Positions 1 through 10,662 of a stretch of 64,000 bases of DNA are shown here, one piece after another (the first letter of the stretch is position 1; the number at the start of each line of letters is the position of its first letter). Origin of the DNA: Thermomonas haemolytica. GTDB lineage: Bacteria > Pseudomonadota > Gammaproteobacteria > Xanthomonadales > Xanthomonadaceae. Below the pieces are notes generated by a model. That model was not told the origin of the DNA and did not search any database. It saw only the letters and a list, made by a program, of their open reading frames with translations. The position numbers and the translations under genes are program-made. The stretch covers positions 120,815 through 184,814 of the forward strand of contig NZ_SMAP01000005.1 in the NCBI RefSeq assembly GCF_004346265.1, in the 5' to 3' direction.

Positions 1-1721
<1,721 letters not shown>

Positions 1722-1726
1722 AGCCG

Positions 1727-2296
1727 ATGTCTCTCCAACGTCTTTCGCTGGTCCTGCTGCCCCTGCTGCTGGCGGCCTGTTCGCGCGCGCCGCAGCCGCC
1801 GGCGGCGTCCGCACCCGACGCCGCACCTGCGCCGACGCCCTCGGCACCGGCGGCCGCGAGCGGCGATGCCGCGCCCGCGCAGCGCCCGCAGCTGCGCGTC
1901 ACCACCCTGGATGGCAAGCCCTACGACCTCGCCGCGCAGCGCGGCAAGTGGGTGCTGGTCAATTACTGGGCCACCTGGTGCGGGCCGTGCCTGAAGGAAA
2001 TGCCCGAGCTGTCGGCGCTGGCGGCGATGCGCCCGCACCTGGCGGTGATCGGGCTGGCCTACGAGGACACCGAGGCCGATACCCTGCGCGCGTTCCTGGC
2101 CAAGCATCCGGTGGTGTACCCGGTGGCGCAGGTGGACGTGTATGAGCCGCCGCGCGATTTCGGTGCGCCGCGCGGGCTGCCGACCACCTGGCTGATCGCG
2201 CCCGATGGCCGCATCGCGCGCAAATACACCGGGCCGGTGACGGCGCGCATGATCGAGGACGACATCGCCGCCGCTGGCGGGCCGAAGGCGGGCTGA
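1727..2296 (+). CDS. TlpA-like thioredoxin-fold lipoprotein (thiol:disulfide interchange)
   Basis: A 189-residue lipoprotein. A short signal sequence ends in the lipobox LLAAC (Cys ~16), followed by an Ala/Pro-rich linker of about 45 residues. A TlpA/ResA-type thioredoxin domain then carries the redox motif WCGPC within NYWATWCGPC, and the cis-proline region is GLPTTWLI. It should face the periplasm and reduce or exchange disulfides, for example in cytochrome c maturation; the client is unknown. ATG codons at 1718 and 1727 are in frame. The second is preferred because GAGGA (1713-1717) is nine bases before it, whereas the first directly abuts it. It is followed by acylphosphatase with TGATG-type overlap. 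Confidence 0.85.
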   Translation: MSLQRLSLVLLPLLLAACSRAPQPPAASAPDAAPAPTPSAPAAASGDAAPAQRPQLRVTTLDGKPYDLAAQRGKWVLVNYWATWCGPCLKEMPELSALAAMRPHLAVIGLAYEDTEADTLRAFLAKHPVVYPVAQVDVYEPPRDFGAPRGLPTTWLIAPDGRIARKYTGPVTARMIEDDIAAAGGPKAG

Positions 2297-2565
2297 TGCA
2301 GGCCGCGCGCTTCCACGTCTCCGGGCGCGTGCAGGGCGTGTCCTACCGCGCCGCCACTCGCGCGCAGGCGCAGCGCCTGGGCCTGCGCGGGCATGCCCGC
2401 AACCTCGCCGATGGCCGGGTCGAGGTGCTGGCGGTGGGCGCGCCGCAGGCGCTCGCGGCACTCGAGCGCTGGCTATGGCAGGGGCCGCCGCTGGCGCGGG
2501 TGGCGGAGGTCGTGCGCGAGGATCTGGCCTCGCCGCCGGACGTCGACGGCTTCACCATCGGCTGA
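2296..2565 (+). CDS. acyP: Acylphosphatase
   Basis: An 89-residue single-domain acylphosphatase, the usual family length. It has the phosphate-binding loop GRVQGVSYR with the catalytic Arg (~22) and the ARNLADGRVEV segment supplying the catalytic Asn (~41). The more common loop is GVGFR; the Ser-Tyr version is a tolerated variant. The enzyme hydrolyses acyl phosphates such as acetyl phosphate in the cytoplasm. Its ATG shares the last base of the preceding lipoprotein stop, implying translational coupling. It is convergent with mntH, 17 bases away, with no clear terminator between them. Confidence 0.9.
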   Translation: MQAARFHVSGRVQGVSYRAATRAQAQRLGLRGHARNLADGRVEVLAVGAPQALAALERWLWQGPPLARVAEVVREDLASPPDVDGFTIG

Positions 2566-2582
2566 AGTGTGTGGGCGCTGCC

Positions 2583-3854
2583 TCAGCCGCCACGCAGCAG
2601 GCCGGCCAGCAGCCACAGGTTGAGCGATGAGACCAGCACCGTCACCAGCCAGCCCAGCAGGGTGATCGCGCGGGTATTGGCGAGCCTGCCCATCAGCGTG
2701 CGGCGCGCGGTGAAGTGCATCAGCGGCACCAGCGCGAACGGGATGCCGAACGAGAGCACCACCTGCGAGAACACCAGCACCCGGGTCGGGTCCAGCCCGA
2801 GCAGGACCACCACCAGCGCCGGCAGCGCGGTCAGGCTGCGCCGCAGCCACAAGTTGATGCGAAACCCCACGAAGCCCTGCATCACCACCTGCCCGGACAG
2901 GGTGCCGACCGCGCTGGAGGACAGCCCGCTGGCCAGCAGCGCCACCGCGAATGCGGCGGCCGCCAGCGGGCCGAGGGCCTGGCCCATCTGTGCCCATGCC
3001 GCGCCGAGGTCGTCCATGCCCGGCTGGCCGGCGAAGGCGCCGGCGGCCACCGCCAGCATCGCCAGGTTGATCAGCCCGGCCACGCCCATCGCCAGCACGA
3101 CTTCGCGCCGGGTCTGGCGCATCAGCGCGGGCTTTTCTTCCTCCGGCACCACCAGCCGGTACTGGGTCAGGCTGGAGTGCAGGTAGATGACGTGCGGCAT
3201 CACCGTCGCCCCGAGGATGCCGACCGCGAGGTACGTCGCCTCCGGCCCCGGCAGGCGCGGCACCAGCAGCCCTTGCAGCGCCGGCGCGATCGCGACATGG
3301 GCGAACAGCAGCTGCACCCCGAAGGTGAGCGCGATCACCCCCACCAGCGCGGCGATCACCAGTTCGATCCCGCGAAAGCCCTGCTGTTCCAGGTACAGGA
3401 TGCCCATGGTGGCCGCGAACGCGAGCAGCACCGCCGCCTCCATCGGCAGCCCCAGCAGCAGGTGGAAGCCGAGCGCGGCGCCGAGGAATTCGGCCAGGTC
3501 GGTGAAGATCGCCACCAGCTCGGCCTGCGCCCAGTAGAACCACACCAGCGGCTTCGGCCAGTGGTCGCGGATCACTTCCGGCAGGTTCTTGCCGGTGGCG
3601 ATCCCGAGCTTGGCTGACAGGGTCTGCACCAGCATCGCCATCAGGTTGGCCCATAGCACCACCCACAGCAGGGTGTAGCCGAAGCGCGCGCCGGCTTGCA
3701 GGTTGGTGGCGAAGTTGCCGGGGTCGATGTAGGCCACCGAGGCGACCACCGCCGGGCCGATGAACGGCAGCAGGCGCATGCGGCCGCCGGAGCGCAGCGC
3801 CGCTAGCGCGGCATCGCGGGTGCGGGCATCGAGATTGGCGCTGATCGCGTTCAT
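2583..3854 (-). CDS. mntH: NRAMP-family divalent metal (Mn2+/Fe2+):proton symporter
   Basis: A 423-residue polytopic membrane protein with eleven or so hydrophobic segments. It carries both NRAMP hallmarks: DPGNFATN in the first membrane helix (~residue 44) and MPHVIYLHSS in helix 6, whose Asp, Asn and Met coordinate the transported metal. The motif set matches bacterial MntH, which imports Mn2+ with protons across the inner membrane. The ATG at 3854 gives the family's usual length. No clear MntR or Fur box could be picked out upstream. It stands alone; the 223 bases before ppk2 hold nothing recognisable. Confidence 0.93.
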   Translation of the reverse strand: MNAISANLDARTRDAALAALRSGGRMRLLPFIGPAVVASVAYIDPGNFATNLQAGARFGYTLLWVVLWANLMAMLVQTLSAKLGIATGKNLPEVIRDHWPKPLVWFYWAQAELVAIFTDLAEFLGAALGFHLLLGLPMEAAVLLAFAATMGILYLEQQGFRGIELVIAALVGVIALTFGVQLLFAHVAIAPALQGLLVPRLPGPEATYLAVGILGATVMPHVIYLHSSLTQYRLVVPEEEKPALMRQTRREVVLAMGVAGLINLAMLAVAAGAFAGQPGMDDLGAAWAQMGQALGPLAAAAFAVALLASGLSSSAVGTLSGQVVMQGFVGFRINLWLRRSLTALPALVVVLLGLDPTRVLVFSQVVLSFGIPFALVPLMHFTARRTLMGRLANTRAITLLGWLVTVLVSSLNLWLLAGLLRGG

Positions 3855-4077
3855 GCCATCGATGGCGTAGGGCGGCTCGGGTGGGGTTGCGGCAGGCCAT
3901 GGCGATGGGTGCGGATGATCGCGATGGCGCGTTCGATCACGTTAGTCGATACGGCGCGGCGTTCCATTCGAAAATCTCGATCACCGCCATCGGCGGCAGC
4001 GATGCCTGCGGCACGGGCGGCAGACATCGCGTGGACGCATGGCGGCATCGCCGCGAGTGGGGCGCTTCGCAGCGTGC

Positions 4078-4857
4078 CTAGTCCTGCGTCCAGGAGGGCA
4101 GCGGCTTGAGCTTGCCGAAGCGCTCGCGCGCGGGCTTGCCAGGCAGCGGCGGCAGGTCGAACACCAGCTCGGGCACGTCGGTGGCGGGCAGGTGATCCAG
4201 CAGATGACGGATCAGGGTCAGGCGGCCGCGGCGCTGGTCGTTGAAGTCCACCAGCGTCCACGGCGCGTGGCGGGTATGGGTGGCGGCGAGCATGGCCTCG
4301 CGCGCGCGGGTGTAGTCGCTGTAGCGGGTGCGCGCGGCCAGGTCCACCGGCGAGAGCTTCCAGCGCTTGAGCGGATCGGCGCGGCGCTCGGCGAAGCGGG
4401 CTTCCTGCTCGGCCTGGTCGCAGGTCAGCCAGTACTTGAACAGCAGGATGCCGTCGTCCACCAGCAGTTTTTCGAACACCGGCACCTGCTTCAGGAACGC
4501 GGCGACCTGCGCCTGGCTGGCGTAGCCCATCACCTGTTCGACCCCGGCGCGGTTGTACCAGCTGCGGTCGAACAGCACGATCTCGCCGGCGGCCGGCAGG
4601 TGCGGCACGTAGCGCTGGAAGTACCACTGGGTGCTTTCGCGTTCGGTCGGCTTGGGCAGCGCCACCACCCGGAACTGGCGGGTGTCCAGGTGCTGGCTGA
4701 TGGCCTTGATCACGCCGCCCTTGCCCGCGGTGTCGCGGCCTTCGAACAGCACCAGCAGGCGCTGGCCGGCGTGCCTGACCCAGCGCGCGGCGGCATCCAG
4801 TTCCAGCAGCATCGGTTCCAGCGCCGCTTCGTAGTCCTTGCGCTTGAGCGGCTTCAT
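4078..4857 (-). CDS. ppk2: Polyphosphate kinase 2 (PPK2 family)
   Basis: A 259-residue P-loop kinase. It has Walker A GRDTAGKGG (~residue 40), the Walker B-like DRSWYNR (~100) and the PTERESTQWYFQRY segment of the PPK2 family. These enzymes transfer phosphate between inorganic polyphosphate and nucleoside di- or monophosphates. The length fits one-domain class I enzymes (polyP:NDP phosphotransferases), although class cannot be fixed by eye. Its ATG overlaps the stop of the upstream XRE-type regulator by ATGA, so the two form a tight operon. That suggests the regulator senses or controls polyphosphate/nucleotide balance. Confidence 0.9.
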   Translation of the reverse strand: MKPLKRKDYEAALEPMLLELDAAARWVRHAGQRLLVLFEGRDTAGKGGVIKAISQHLDTRQFRVVALPKPTERESTQWYFQRYVPHLPAAGEIVLFDRSWYNRAGVEQVMGYASQAQVAAFLKQVPVFEKLLVDDGILLFKYWLTCDQAEQEARFAERRADPLKRWKLSPVDLAARTRYSDYTRAREAMLAATHTRHAPWTLVDFNDQRRGRLTLIRHLLDHLPATDVPELVFDLPPLPGKPARERFGKLKPLPSWTQD

Positions 4858-5228
4858 GCCGGCGTCCTGCGCCGCGGTGCGTGTTTTTTCCTGGCGGGGA
4901 TGGGCGTGGTCGCTGCGGCCAGCCCGCGCGCCACTTCCAGCAAGGCGCCCTGCTGGCGCGGCGACAGCGCGCGATAGGCGGCCAGCAGCTGATGTTCGCC
5001 GCGGGTGCGCGCCGGGTCGAGCGTTTGCGCCAGCTCCGCCAGCAGCGCCCCGGCGGGCACGCCCAGCGCACGCGCGAGTGCATCCACCTGGTCGCGCCCG
5101 GGCAGCTTCTCACCCTTCAGCCAGGCGTTGACGGTGCCGATGCCGGCGCGCGGGATCGCGGTGGCGATATCGGCCACGCTCAGGCCGCGGGCCTTGCTGA
5201 GCAATCGCAGGGTGGTATCGATCGGCAC
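4854..5228 (-). CDS. XRE-family helix-turn-helix regulator, coupled to ppk2
   Basis: A 124-residue protein. The N-terminal Cro/C1-type HTH covers about residues 8-65 (LLSKARGLSVADIATAIP followed by INAWL-type recognition helix TVNAWLKGEKLPG and ALARALGV). A C-terminal helical segment ends in a basic tail (PARKKHAPRRR). The start is the GTG at 5228, preceded by GAGGG with seven-base spacing; there is no ATG nearby in frame. The frame is open further upstream, but that sequence runs across the GNAT gene and is not needed. The stop overlaps the ppk2 start (ATGA), so it is translationally coupled to it. No operator could be identified. Confidence 0.75.
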   Translation of the reverse strand: MPIDTTLRLLSKARGLSVADIATAIPRAGIGTVNAWLKGEKLPGRDQVDALARALGVPAGALLAELAQTLDPARTRGEHQLLAAYRALSPRQQGALLEVARGLAAATTPIPARKKHAPRRRTPA

Positions 5229-5293
5229 CGGCAGGCCCTCGGCATGGACGACGCCGGCAGTGTAGGCCGCCGTCGCCGGGGCTGCACGCGCGC

Positions 5294-5752
5294 TCAGTGC
5301 ACGCCGGCGGCGAAGTCCAGCGAATACCACTGGGTGGCGTCCTCGCGCCAGCCGGCAGCGCGGTAAAGCGCGCGCGCGGCGGCGTTGTCCTGCGCGGTTT
5401 CCAGCGCGATGCCGGCGGCGCCATCGCTGCGCGCGAAGCCGGCGGCGGCCTCCAGCAGGGCGCGCGCGACCCCCTGCCGGCGCGCGGCCGGGTCCACGAA
5501 CAGGTCGTTGAGGATCCAGGTGCGGGCGGTGCGCACCGAGGAGAACATCGGGTAGAGCTGCACGAAGCCGGCCGGCTGGCCATCGCGGCGGGCCAGCAGC
5601 GCCACCGATTCGCCCAGGCGCAGGCGGCTGCGCAGCCACTCGCGCGCGCGCGCCAAGTCGGCCGGCTGGCCGTAGAACTGGCGGTAGGCGTCGAACAGCG
5701 CGGCCAGGGCGTCGAGGTCGGCGGGGCCGGCGCGCGAGATGGAAACGGTCAT
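5294..5752 (-). CDS. GNAT-family N-acetyltransferase
   Basis: A 152-residue single GNAT domain. It starts with VSISRAGPADLDALAALFDAYR and has the acetyl-CoA pyrophosphate-binding loop in DPAARRQGVARALLEAA (R-x-x-G-x-A). The C-terminal motif ALYRAAGWREDATQWYSLDF ends the fold, and the length matches the family. The acceptor substrate is not predictable. It sits between the ppk2 pair and prfA on the same strand, with gaps of 65 and 112 bases, so it is probably an independent unit or distal in the hemA-prfA transcript. The position after prfA is often held by prmC in other bacteria; this is not a methyltransferase. Confidence 0.85.
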   Translation of the reverse strand: MTVSISRAGPADLDALAALFDAYRQFYGQPADLARAREWLRSRLRLGESVALLARRDGQPAGFVQLYPMFSSVRTARTWILNDLFVDPAARRQGVARALLEAAAGFARSDGAAGIALETAQDNAAARALYRAAGWREDATQWYSLDFAAGVH

Positions 5753-5864
5753 CGGGACATCCTCATTCGGTGATGCATGTGCGCGATACGCGGGTGCGAT
5801 TCGCGGGTGATTCGCAGGTGGCGCGGGAAGCCATGGTCCGGCCCCGGCCTGCGTTGGGTGCGGC

Positions 5865-6953
5865 TCACGCCTCGCGCGCCAGGCGCGCCAGTTCCTCGGC
5901 CTGGCGCTCCTGGCGCAGGCGGTCGATCAGCGGATCGAGCGCGCCGTCCAGCACGTTGGGCAGGTCGTACAGGGTCAGGCCTTCCACGCGGTGGTCGGTG
6001 ATCCGGCCCTGCGGGAAGTTGTAGGTGCGGATGCGCTGGCTGCGGTCGCCGCTGCCCACCTGCAGCTTGCGGTCCGCGGCGGTGGCGGCGGCGCGTTTCT
6101 CCAATTCGGCCTCCACCAGCATCGCCTGCAGGCGCTTCATCGCCTTGTCGCGGTTGGCGTGCTGGCTGCGCTCGGTCTGCGATTCCACCACCAGGCCGGT
6201 CGGCAGGTGGGTGATGCGGATCGCGGACTCGGTCTTGTTGACGTGCTGGCCGCCGGCGCCGGAGCTGCGGAAGGTGTCCACCTTCAGGTCGGCCGGGTTG
6301 AGGCTGATGGTGGTGTCGGCGTCGGGCTCCAGCGCGATGATCGCCACCGTCGCCGCCGAGGTGTGGATGCGGCCCTGCGATTCGGTGGCCGGCACCCGCT
6401 GCACGCGGTGGGTGCCGGATTCGTATTTCAGCCGCGCGTAGGCGCCTTCGCCTTCGATGCGGGCGATGATCTCCTTGTAGCCGCCGTGCTCGCCGGGGTT
6501 GGCCGATTCCACCTCGACCCGCCAGCCCTGGCGTTCGGCATAGCGCGCGTACATCCGGAACAGGTCGCCGGCGAAGATCGCGGCCTCGTCGCCGCCGGTG
6601 CCCGCGCGCACCTCCAGGTACAGGCCGCCGTCGTCGCGCGCATCCTTCGGCACCAGCTGCGCCAGCAGTTCGCCTTCCAGTTGCGCAAGGCGTGCACTCG
6701 CGGCGGCGATCTCGTCGTCGGCCAACGCGCGCAGTTCCGGGTCGTCGCGCAGCGCCTGCGCGGCCTCGAGGTCGGCGCGCGCGCGCGCCTCCGCCGCCAG
6801 CGCATCGGCCAGCGGTTGCAGGCTGGAGAACTCGCGCGAGAGGGCGCGGAACCGCGCGGGATCGGCGGCCACCGTCGGATCGGCCAGCAGGCGCTCCACT
6901 TCCTCGCGCCGTTCCAGCAGCGCTTCCAGCTTGCGACGCAGGGCAGGGGTCAT
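5865..6953 (-). CDS. prfA: Peptide chain release factor 1
   Basis: A 362-residue class I release factor reading UAA and UAG. It has the peptide-anticodon region with PAT ([15 protein letters not shown], ~residue 190) and the catalytic GGQ loop [14 protein letters not shown] (~residue 237) that triggers peptidyl-tRNA hydrolysis. PAT rather than SPF marks it as RF1, not RF2. Length and domain order are standard. Its ATG overlaps the hemA stop by four bases, giving the classical hemA-prfA operon and probable translational coupling. Confidence 0.97.
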   Translation of the reverse strand: MTPALRRKLEALLERREEVERLLADPTVAADPARFRALSREFSSLQPLADALAAEARARADLEAAQALRDDPELRALADDEIAAASARLAQLEGELLAQLVPKDARDDGGLYLEVRAGTGGDEAAIFAGDLFRMYARYAERQGWRVEVESANPGEHGGYKEIIARIEGEGAYARLKYESGTHRVQRVPATESQGRIHTSAATVAIIALEPDADTTISLNPADLKVDTFRSSGAGGQHVNKTESAIRITHLPTGLVVESQTERSQHANRDKAMKRLQAMLVEAELEKRAAATAADRKLQVGSGDRSQRIRTYNFPQGRITDHRVEGLTLYDLPNVLDGALDPLIDRLRQERQAEELARLAREA

Positions 6954-8215
6954 GCGCGCCCGTCGCCGCCGTCCGCCGGCGGGAACAACCGTGCCGCGGC
7001 GCGCGCCAGCTCGGCATCGCCGCTGCGCGCGGCCTCGCGCAGCGCCACCGTGGGGGCGTGCAGCAGGCGGTTGGTCAGGGTGTGCGCCAGCAGTTCCAGC
7101 GCCTGCTCCGGCGGCAGCCCGGCGGCCAGCTGCGCGCGCGCCTTGGCGAGTGCTTCCGCACGGACCGCATCGCCGTGCGCGCGCAGTTGCAGCAGCGGCT
7201 GTTGGCGCTGGCTGGCGAGGTAATCCTCGAGGAAGCGCGCGGCCTGCAGTTCGATGATCGCCTCGGCCTGCTGCGCGGCCTCGCGCCGGCTGCGGCGGTT
7301 GTCCTCGATCGCGCGCTGCAGGTCGTCCACGGTGTACAGGAACACGTCGCGCAGGCCGGAGACGTCGTGATCGATGTCGCGCGGCACCGCCAGGTCGATC
7401 AGCAGCATCGGCCGGTGCCGGCGCAGGCGCAGCGCGTGCTCGACCTGCGCGCGGTGCAGGATCGGGGTGCGGCTGGCGGTCGCGGCGATCACGATGTCGG
7501 CTTCGGCCAGGTGCTTGTCGAGTTCCTCCAGCGGCAGCGCGATCCCGCCATGGCGGCTGGCCAGCGCCTGCGCGTGGGCGAGGGTGCGGTTGGCCACCAG
7601 CAGGCGCTGCACGCGCGCCTCGGCGAGGTGGCGCGCGGCCAGCTCGATGGTCTCGCCGGCGCCGATCAGCAGCACGCTGGATTCGTCCAGGCGCGCGAAG
7701 TTCTCCTCCGCCAGGCGCACCGCCACCGACGCCACCGAGACCGGGTTGGCGCCGATGCGGGTGTCGGTGCGGGCGCGCTTGGCGGTAGCGAACGCCTGCT
7801 GGAACATCCGGTCCAGCGGCCCGCCCAGGGTGCCGGCCGCGCGCGCGGCGGTCCAGGCCTGCTTGACCTGGCCGAGGATCTGCGGCTCGCCCAGCACCAG
7901 CGAATCCAGCCCGCTGGCGACCCGGAACAGGTGGCGCACCGCCTCGCCGTCGCGGTGGCGGTACAGGTAGGCGTGCAGGTCCTCGCCGGCGCCGGGGTGC
8001 CGCGCCAGCCAGTCGGCCAGCGCCTCGCCATCGCCCTCGGCATGCGCGTACAACTCGGTGCGGTTGCAGGTGGACAGCAGCACCGCTTCGCGCACGCCGT
8101 CCACGCCGCGCAGCGCCTCCAGCGCCGGCGGCAGCGCCTCGGCGGCGAACGCCACCCGCTCGCGCAGGGCAACCGGCGCGGTCTGGTGGTTGATGCCGAG
8201 GGCGAGCAGGGGCAT
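6950..8215 (-). CDS. hemA: Glutamyl-tRNA reductase
   Basis: A 421-residue enzyme of the C5 haem pathway. It reduces Glu-tRNA(Glu) with NADPH to glutamate-1-semialdehyde. The catalytic Cys is in [10 protein letters not shown] (~residue 50), the substrate-recognition loop is [18 protein letters not shown], and the NADPH-binding Rossmann region contains [13 protein letters not shown]-terminal dimerisation helix ends the protein. It is the first gene of the hemA-prfA operon and lies divergently 87 bases from the TPR-lolB-ispE operon, with both promoters expected in that gap. Confidence 0.97.
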   Translation of the reverse strand: MPLLALGINHQTAPVALRERVAFAAEALPPALEALRGVDGVREAVLLSTCNRTELYAHAEGDGEALADWLARHPGAGEDLHAYLYRHRDGEAVRHLFRVASGLDSLVLGEPQILGQVKQAWTAARAAGTLGGPLDRMFQQAFATAKRARTDTRIGANPVSVASVAVRLAEENFARLDESSVLLIGAGETIELAARHLAEARVQRLLVANRTLAHAQALASRHGGIALPLEELDKHLAEADIVIAATASRTPILHRAQVEHALRLRRHRPMLLIDLAVPRDIDHDVSGLRDVFLYTVDDLQRAIEDNRRSRREAAQQAEAIIELQAARFLEDYLASQRQQPLLQLRAHGDAVRAEALAKARAQLAAGLPPEQALELLAHTLTNRLLHAPTVALREAARSGDAELARAAARLFPPADGGDGRA

Positions 8216-8302
8216 GGGCGGGAATGGCGTGGACGCGGCGGAATTCGTTCAGGCGCCTGCGCTAAGCTGCGGGCCCGACTGACCATTGTAGCCGCCGCGC
8301 CC

Positions 8303-10012
8303 ATGCCCATTCCGTATCGCCTTGGCCTGCGCCTGCCCGTCCTGCTGCTGGCGCTGGCCTGTGTTGCGCCGGCCCCGGCCCTGGCCGCGCCAGCGGCGTC
8401 GAAGCCCGGGGAGAAGCCGGCCACGCAGGCGGCACGGGTGGATCCGCTGGAGGCCAGCCTGGCCGGTGAGTTCGCCCTGCAGGGCGGGCTGCTGCCGGAG
8501 GCCGCGCGCGACTACCTGGCCGCGGCGCGTGCCGCCGCCGACCCGGTGCTGGCCGAGCGCGCCACCCGCATCGCGCTGCTGGCCGACCGCGACGCGCTCG
8601 CCGCCGAGGCGCTGGCGACCTGGCGCCAGCTGCAGCCGCAGGACAGCCAGGCGCGGCACATGATGGCGGCCACCTTGGCCCTGCGCGCCGGGCAGAAGGC
8701 GCAGGCGCGGCGGGAGCTACGCGTGCTGCTGGCCGAGGACGACGGCTGGCAGGCCGCGCTGGCGGCCCTGACCGGGGCGGTCGGGCGGCAGCCGGCGCTG
8801 GTGGTGGCGATGGTGGGCGAGATCGTCGATCGCGGCGAACTGCCCGCGCAGCTGCAGGCATGGCTGGCCTTCGGCGGGCTGGCGCAGCGGCTGGAGCAGC
8901 CGAAGCTGGTCGATCGCATCGTCGTCCAGGTGGTGAAGCGCTTCCCCGGCGAGCCGCGGGTGGCCCTGCTGCGCGCGCAGTGGCTGCGCGAGGCCGGAGA
9001 TCTGGCGCAGGCGCGCGCGGTGCTCGATGCAATCCCGGCGCCGGCCCGGCGATCGACCGCCCTGCGCGGTAGCCTGGCCAGCGAATACGAAGCCTTGGGC
9101 GATGCCGCGCGCGCCGCGCAGGTGCTGGCCGCCGGGCCGCAGGACGACACCAGCTACGCGCGCCGCGCCGACCTGCTGGACGGGCTGGGCGACAAGGACG
9201 GGCTGGCCGCGCTGTATGCCGAGCTCAAGGCCGGCGCCACCCAGCCGAACCCGATGCGCCGCCTGCTGCTGGGCCAGGTCGCCGAGCTGCTGCAGCGCTA
9301 CGACGAGGCGCTGGCGTGGTATGCCAGCGTGCCCGGCAGTCGCGCGCAGGCGCTGGCACGGCTGCGCGCGGTGGGCGTGCGGCATGCGATGGGACAGGTG
9401 GCCAAGGCCTACGACGAGGTGCATGCGCTGCAGTCGGATGCCGCGCTGGACGACGATGCGCGCCGCGATGCCTACCTGATGGAAGCCGAGCTTCGGCAGA
9501 AGGACGCCGATGCCGCCGGCGAGCGCGATGCCTACGCGCGCGGGCTGGCGGCGTTCCCCGACAACATCGAACTGCTGTACGCGCGTGCCCTGATGTGGGA
9601 GCGCCAGGACCAGATCGACCGCGCCGAGGCCGACCTGCGCCGGGTGTTGGTGATCGAGCCGGACAACGTGGCCGCGCTGAACGCGCTGGGCTACACCCTG
9701 GCCGACCGCACCACCCGCTACCGCGAGGCGCTGGAGCTGATCGACCGCGCGCGCGTGGCCGATCCCGGCAATGCCGCCATCATCGACAGCTACGGCTGGG
9801 TGCTGTTCAAGCTGGGCAAGCCGCGCGACGCGCTGGAGCAGCTGCGCCGCGCCTACGCCCTGCAGAAGGACCCCGACATCGCCAGCCACCTCGGCCAGGT
9901 GCTGTGGGTGCTGGGGCGCAAGGACGAGGCGCGCCGCTATTTCGACGAGGCGCGCAGGCTCGATCCGGGCAACCGCTCGCTGCAGCGCGCGCTGCAGGAG
10001 ACCGGCGCGTGA
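8303..10012 (+). CDS. Tetratricopeptide-repeat periplasmic protein upstream of lolB
   Basis: A 569-residue protein with a signal peptide (LLLALACVAPAPALA, cleavage ~residue 28). A long helical solenoid of TPR units follows, clearest at the C-terminus: NIELLYARALMWERQDQIDRAE, VLVIEPDNVAALNALGYTLAD, DSYGWVLFKLGKPRDALEQLRRAY and ARRYFDEARRLDPGNRSLQRAL. The ATG at 8303 directly precedes the signal sequence; the frame is open far upstream only because it runs antisense through hemA. It overlaps lolB by four bases. This TPR-lolB-ispE order is conserved in the gammaproteobacterial relatives, but no function is established; a scaffolding role in envelope assembly is inference. Confidence 0.85.
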   Translation: MPIPYRLGLRLPVLLLALACVAPAPALAAPAASKPGEKPATQAARVDPLEASLAGEFALQGGLLPEAARDYLAAARAAADPVLAERATRIALLADRDALAAEALATWRQLQPQDSQARHMMAATLALRAGQKAQARRELRVLLAEDDGWQAALAALTGAVGRQPALVVAMVGEIVDRGELPAQLQAWLAFGGLAQRLEQPKLVDRIVVQVVKRFPGEPRVALLRAQWLREAGDLAQARAVLDAIPAPARRSTALRGSLASEYEALGDAARAAQVLAAGPQDDTSYARRADLLDGLGDKDGLAALYAELKAGATQPNPMRRLLLGQVAELLQRYDEALAWYASVPGSRAQALARLRAVGVRHAMGQVAKAYDEVHALQSDAALDDDARRDAYLMEAELRQKDADAAGERDAYARGLAAFPDNIELLYARALMWERQDQIDRAEADLRRVLVIEPDNVAALNALGYTLADRTTRYREALELIDRARVADPGNAAIIDSYGWVLFKLGKPRDALEQLRRAYALQKDPDIASHLGQVLWVLGRKDEARRYFDEARRLDPGNRSLQRALQETGA

Positions 10013-10662
10013 GCTTGCGCGCGGGCGCGGCGCTGGCCGCGTTGCTGGGGTTGGCCGGCTGCGCCTCGCTGCCGCCGCCGGCCGCGCCGGCGGGCGATCC
10101 GGACGCGGGCGCGGCCGCCCAGCGCCTGCGCCTGCAGGCCCTGGGCCTGGGCGAGGATGGCGATTGCGCAGCCCCGGCCTGGCGGCTGTCCGCACGGGTG
10201 GCGCTGGCCAACGGGCGCCAGGGCGGCAGCGGCCGGCTCGACTGGTCGCAGGGCGCGGGCCAGCTGCATCTGCAGCTGTCGGCCCCGGTGACCCGCCAGG
10301 GCTGGGCGCTGGACGTGGATGCCGGCGGCGCCACCCTGCGCGGGCTGGAAGGCGGCCCGCGCCGGGCAGCGGATGCCGCCGGCCTGCTGCGCGATGCCAC
10401 CGGCTGGGACATCCCGCTGGCTGCGCTCGGCTGCTGGCTGCGCGGCGCGCAGGCCCCGGCCGCGGCCTTCGGCCCGGCGCGGATCACCTACGCCCCCGAC
10501 CTGCTACCGCGCCGGATCGAGCAGGCCGGCTGGGTGGTGGAGTACGCCGGCTGGGCCCCGGGCGCCTTCGACGGCCCGGCGCTGCCGCTGCGGATCGAGG
10601 CCAGCCGCGGCGAGAACCGCGTGCGCCTGGTGGTGGACGCCTGGGGAGGGCGCGATGACTGA
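10009..10662 (+). CDS. lolB: Outer-membrane lipoprotein receptor LolB
   Basis: A 217-residue lipoprotein. It starts with GTG at 10009, overlapping the upstream stop as GTGA. The signal sequence ends in the lipobox GLAGC (Cys ~19). The mature part has the LolB half-barrel features: [35 protein letters not shown] and a final strand RLVVDAWG. LolB accepts lipoproteins from periplasmic LolA and inserts them in the outer membrane. It overlaps ispE by eight bases, the usual lolB-ispE arrangement. Sequence divergence is high in this family, so the call leans on both motifs and position. Confidence 0.92.
   Translation: MSLRAGAALAALLGLAGCASLPPPAAPAGDPDAGAAAQRLRLQALGLGEDGDCAAPAWRLSARVALANGRQGGSGRLDWSQGAGQLHLQLSAPVTRQGWALDVDAGGATLRGLEGGPRRAADAAGLLRDATGWDIPLAALGCWLRGAQAPAAAFGPARITYAPDLLPRRIEQAGWVVEYAGWAPGAFDGPALPLRIEASRGENRVRLVVDAWGGRDD

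Noticed and set aside
3855..4077. Possible small gene between mntH and ppk2
   Set aside because: Short frames exist on both strands but none has a ribosome-binding site, motif or sensible composition.
6692..8302. In-frame upstream extension of the TPR gene by over 500 codons
   Set aside because: It runs antisense through prfA and hemA and lacks protein-like composition; a signal peptide starts exactly at 8303.
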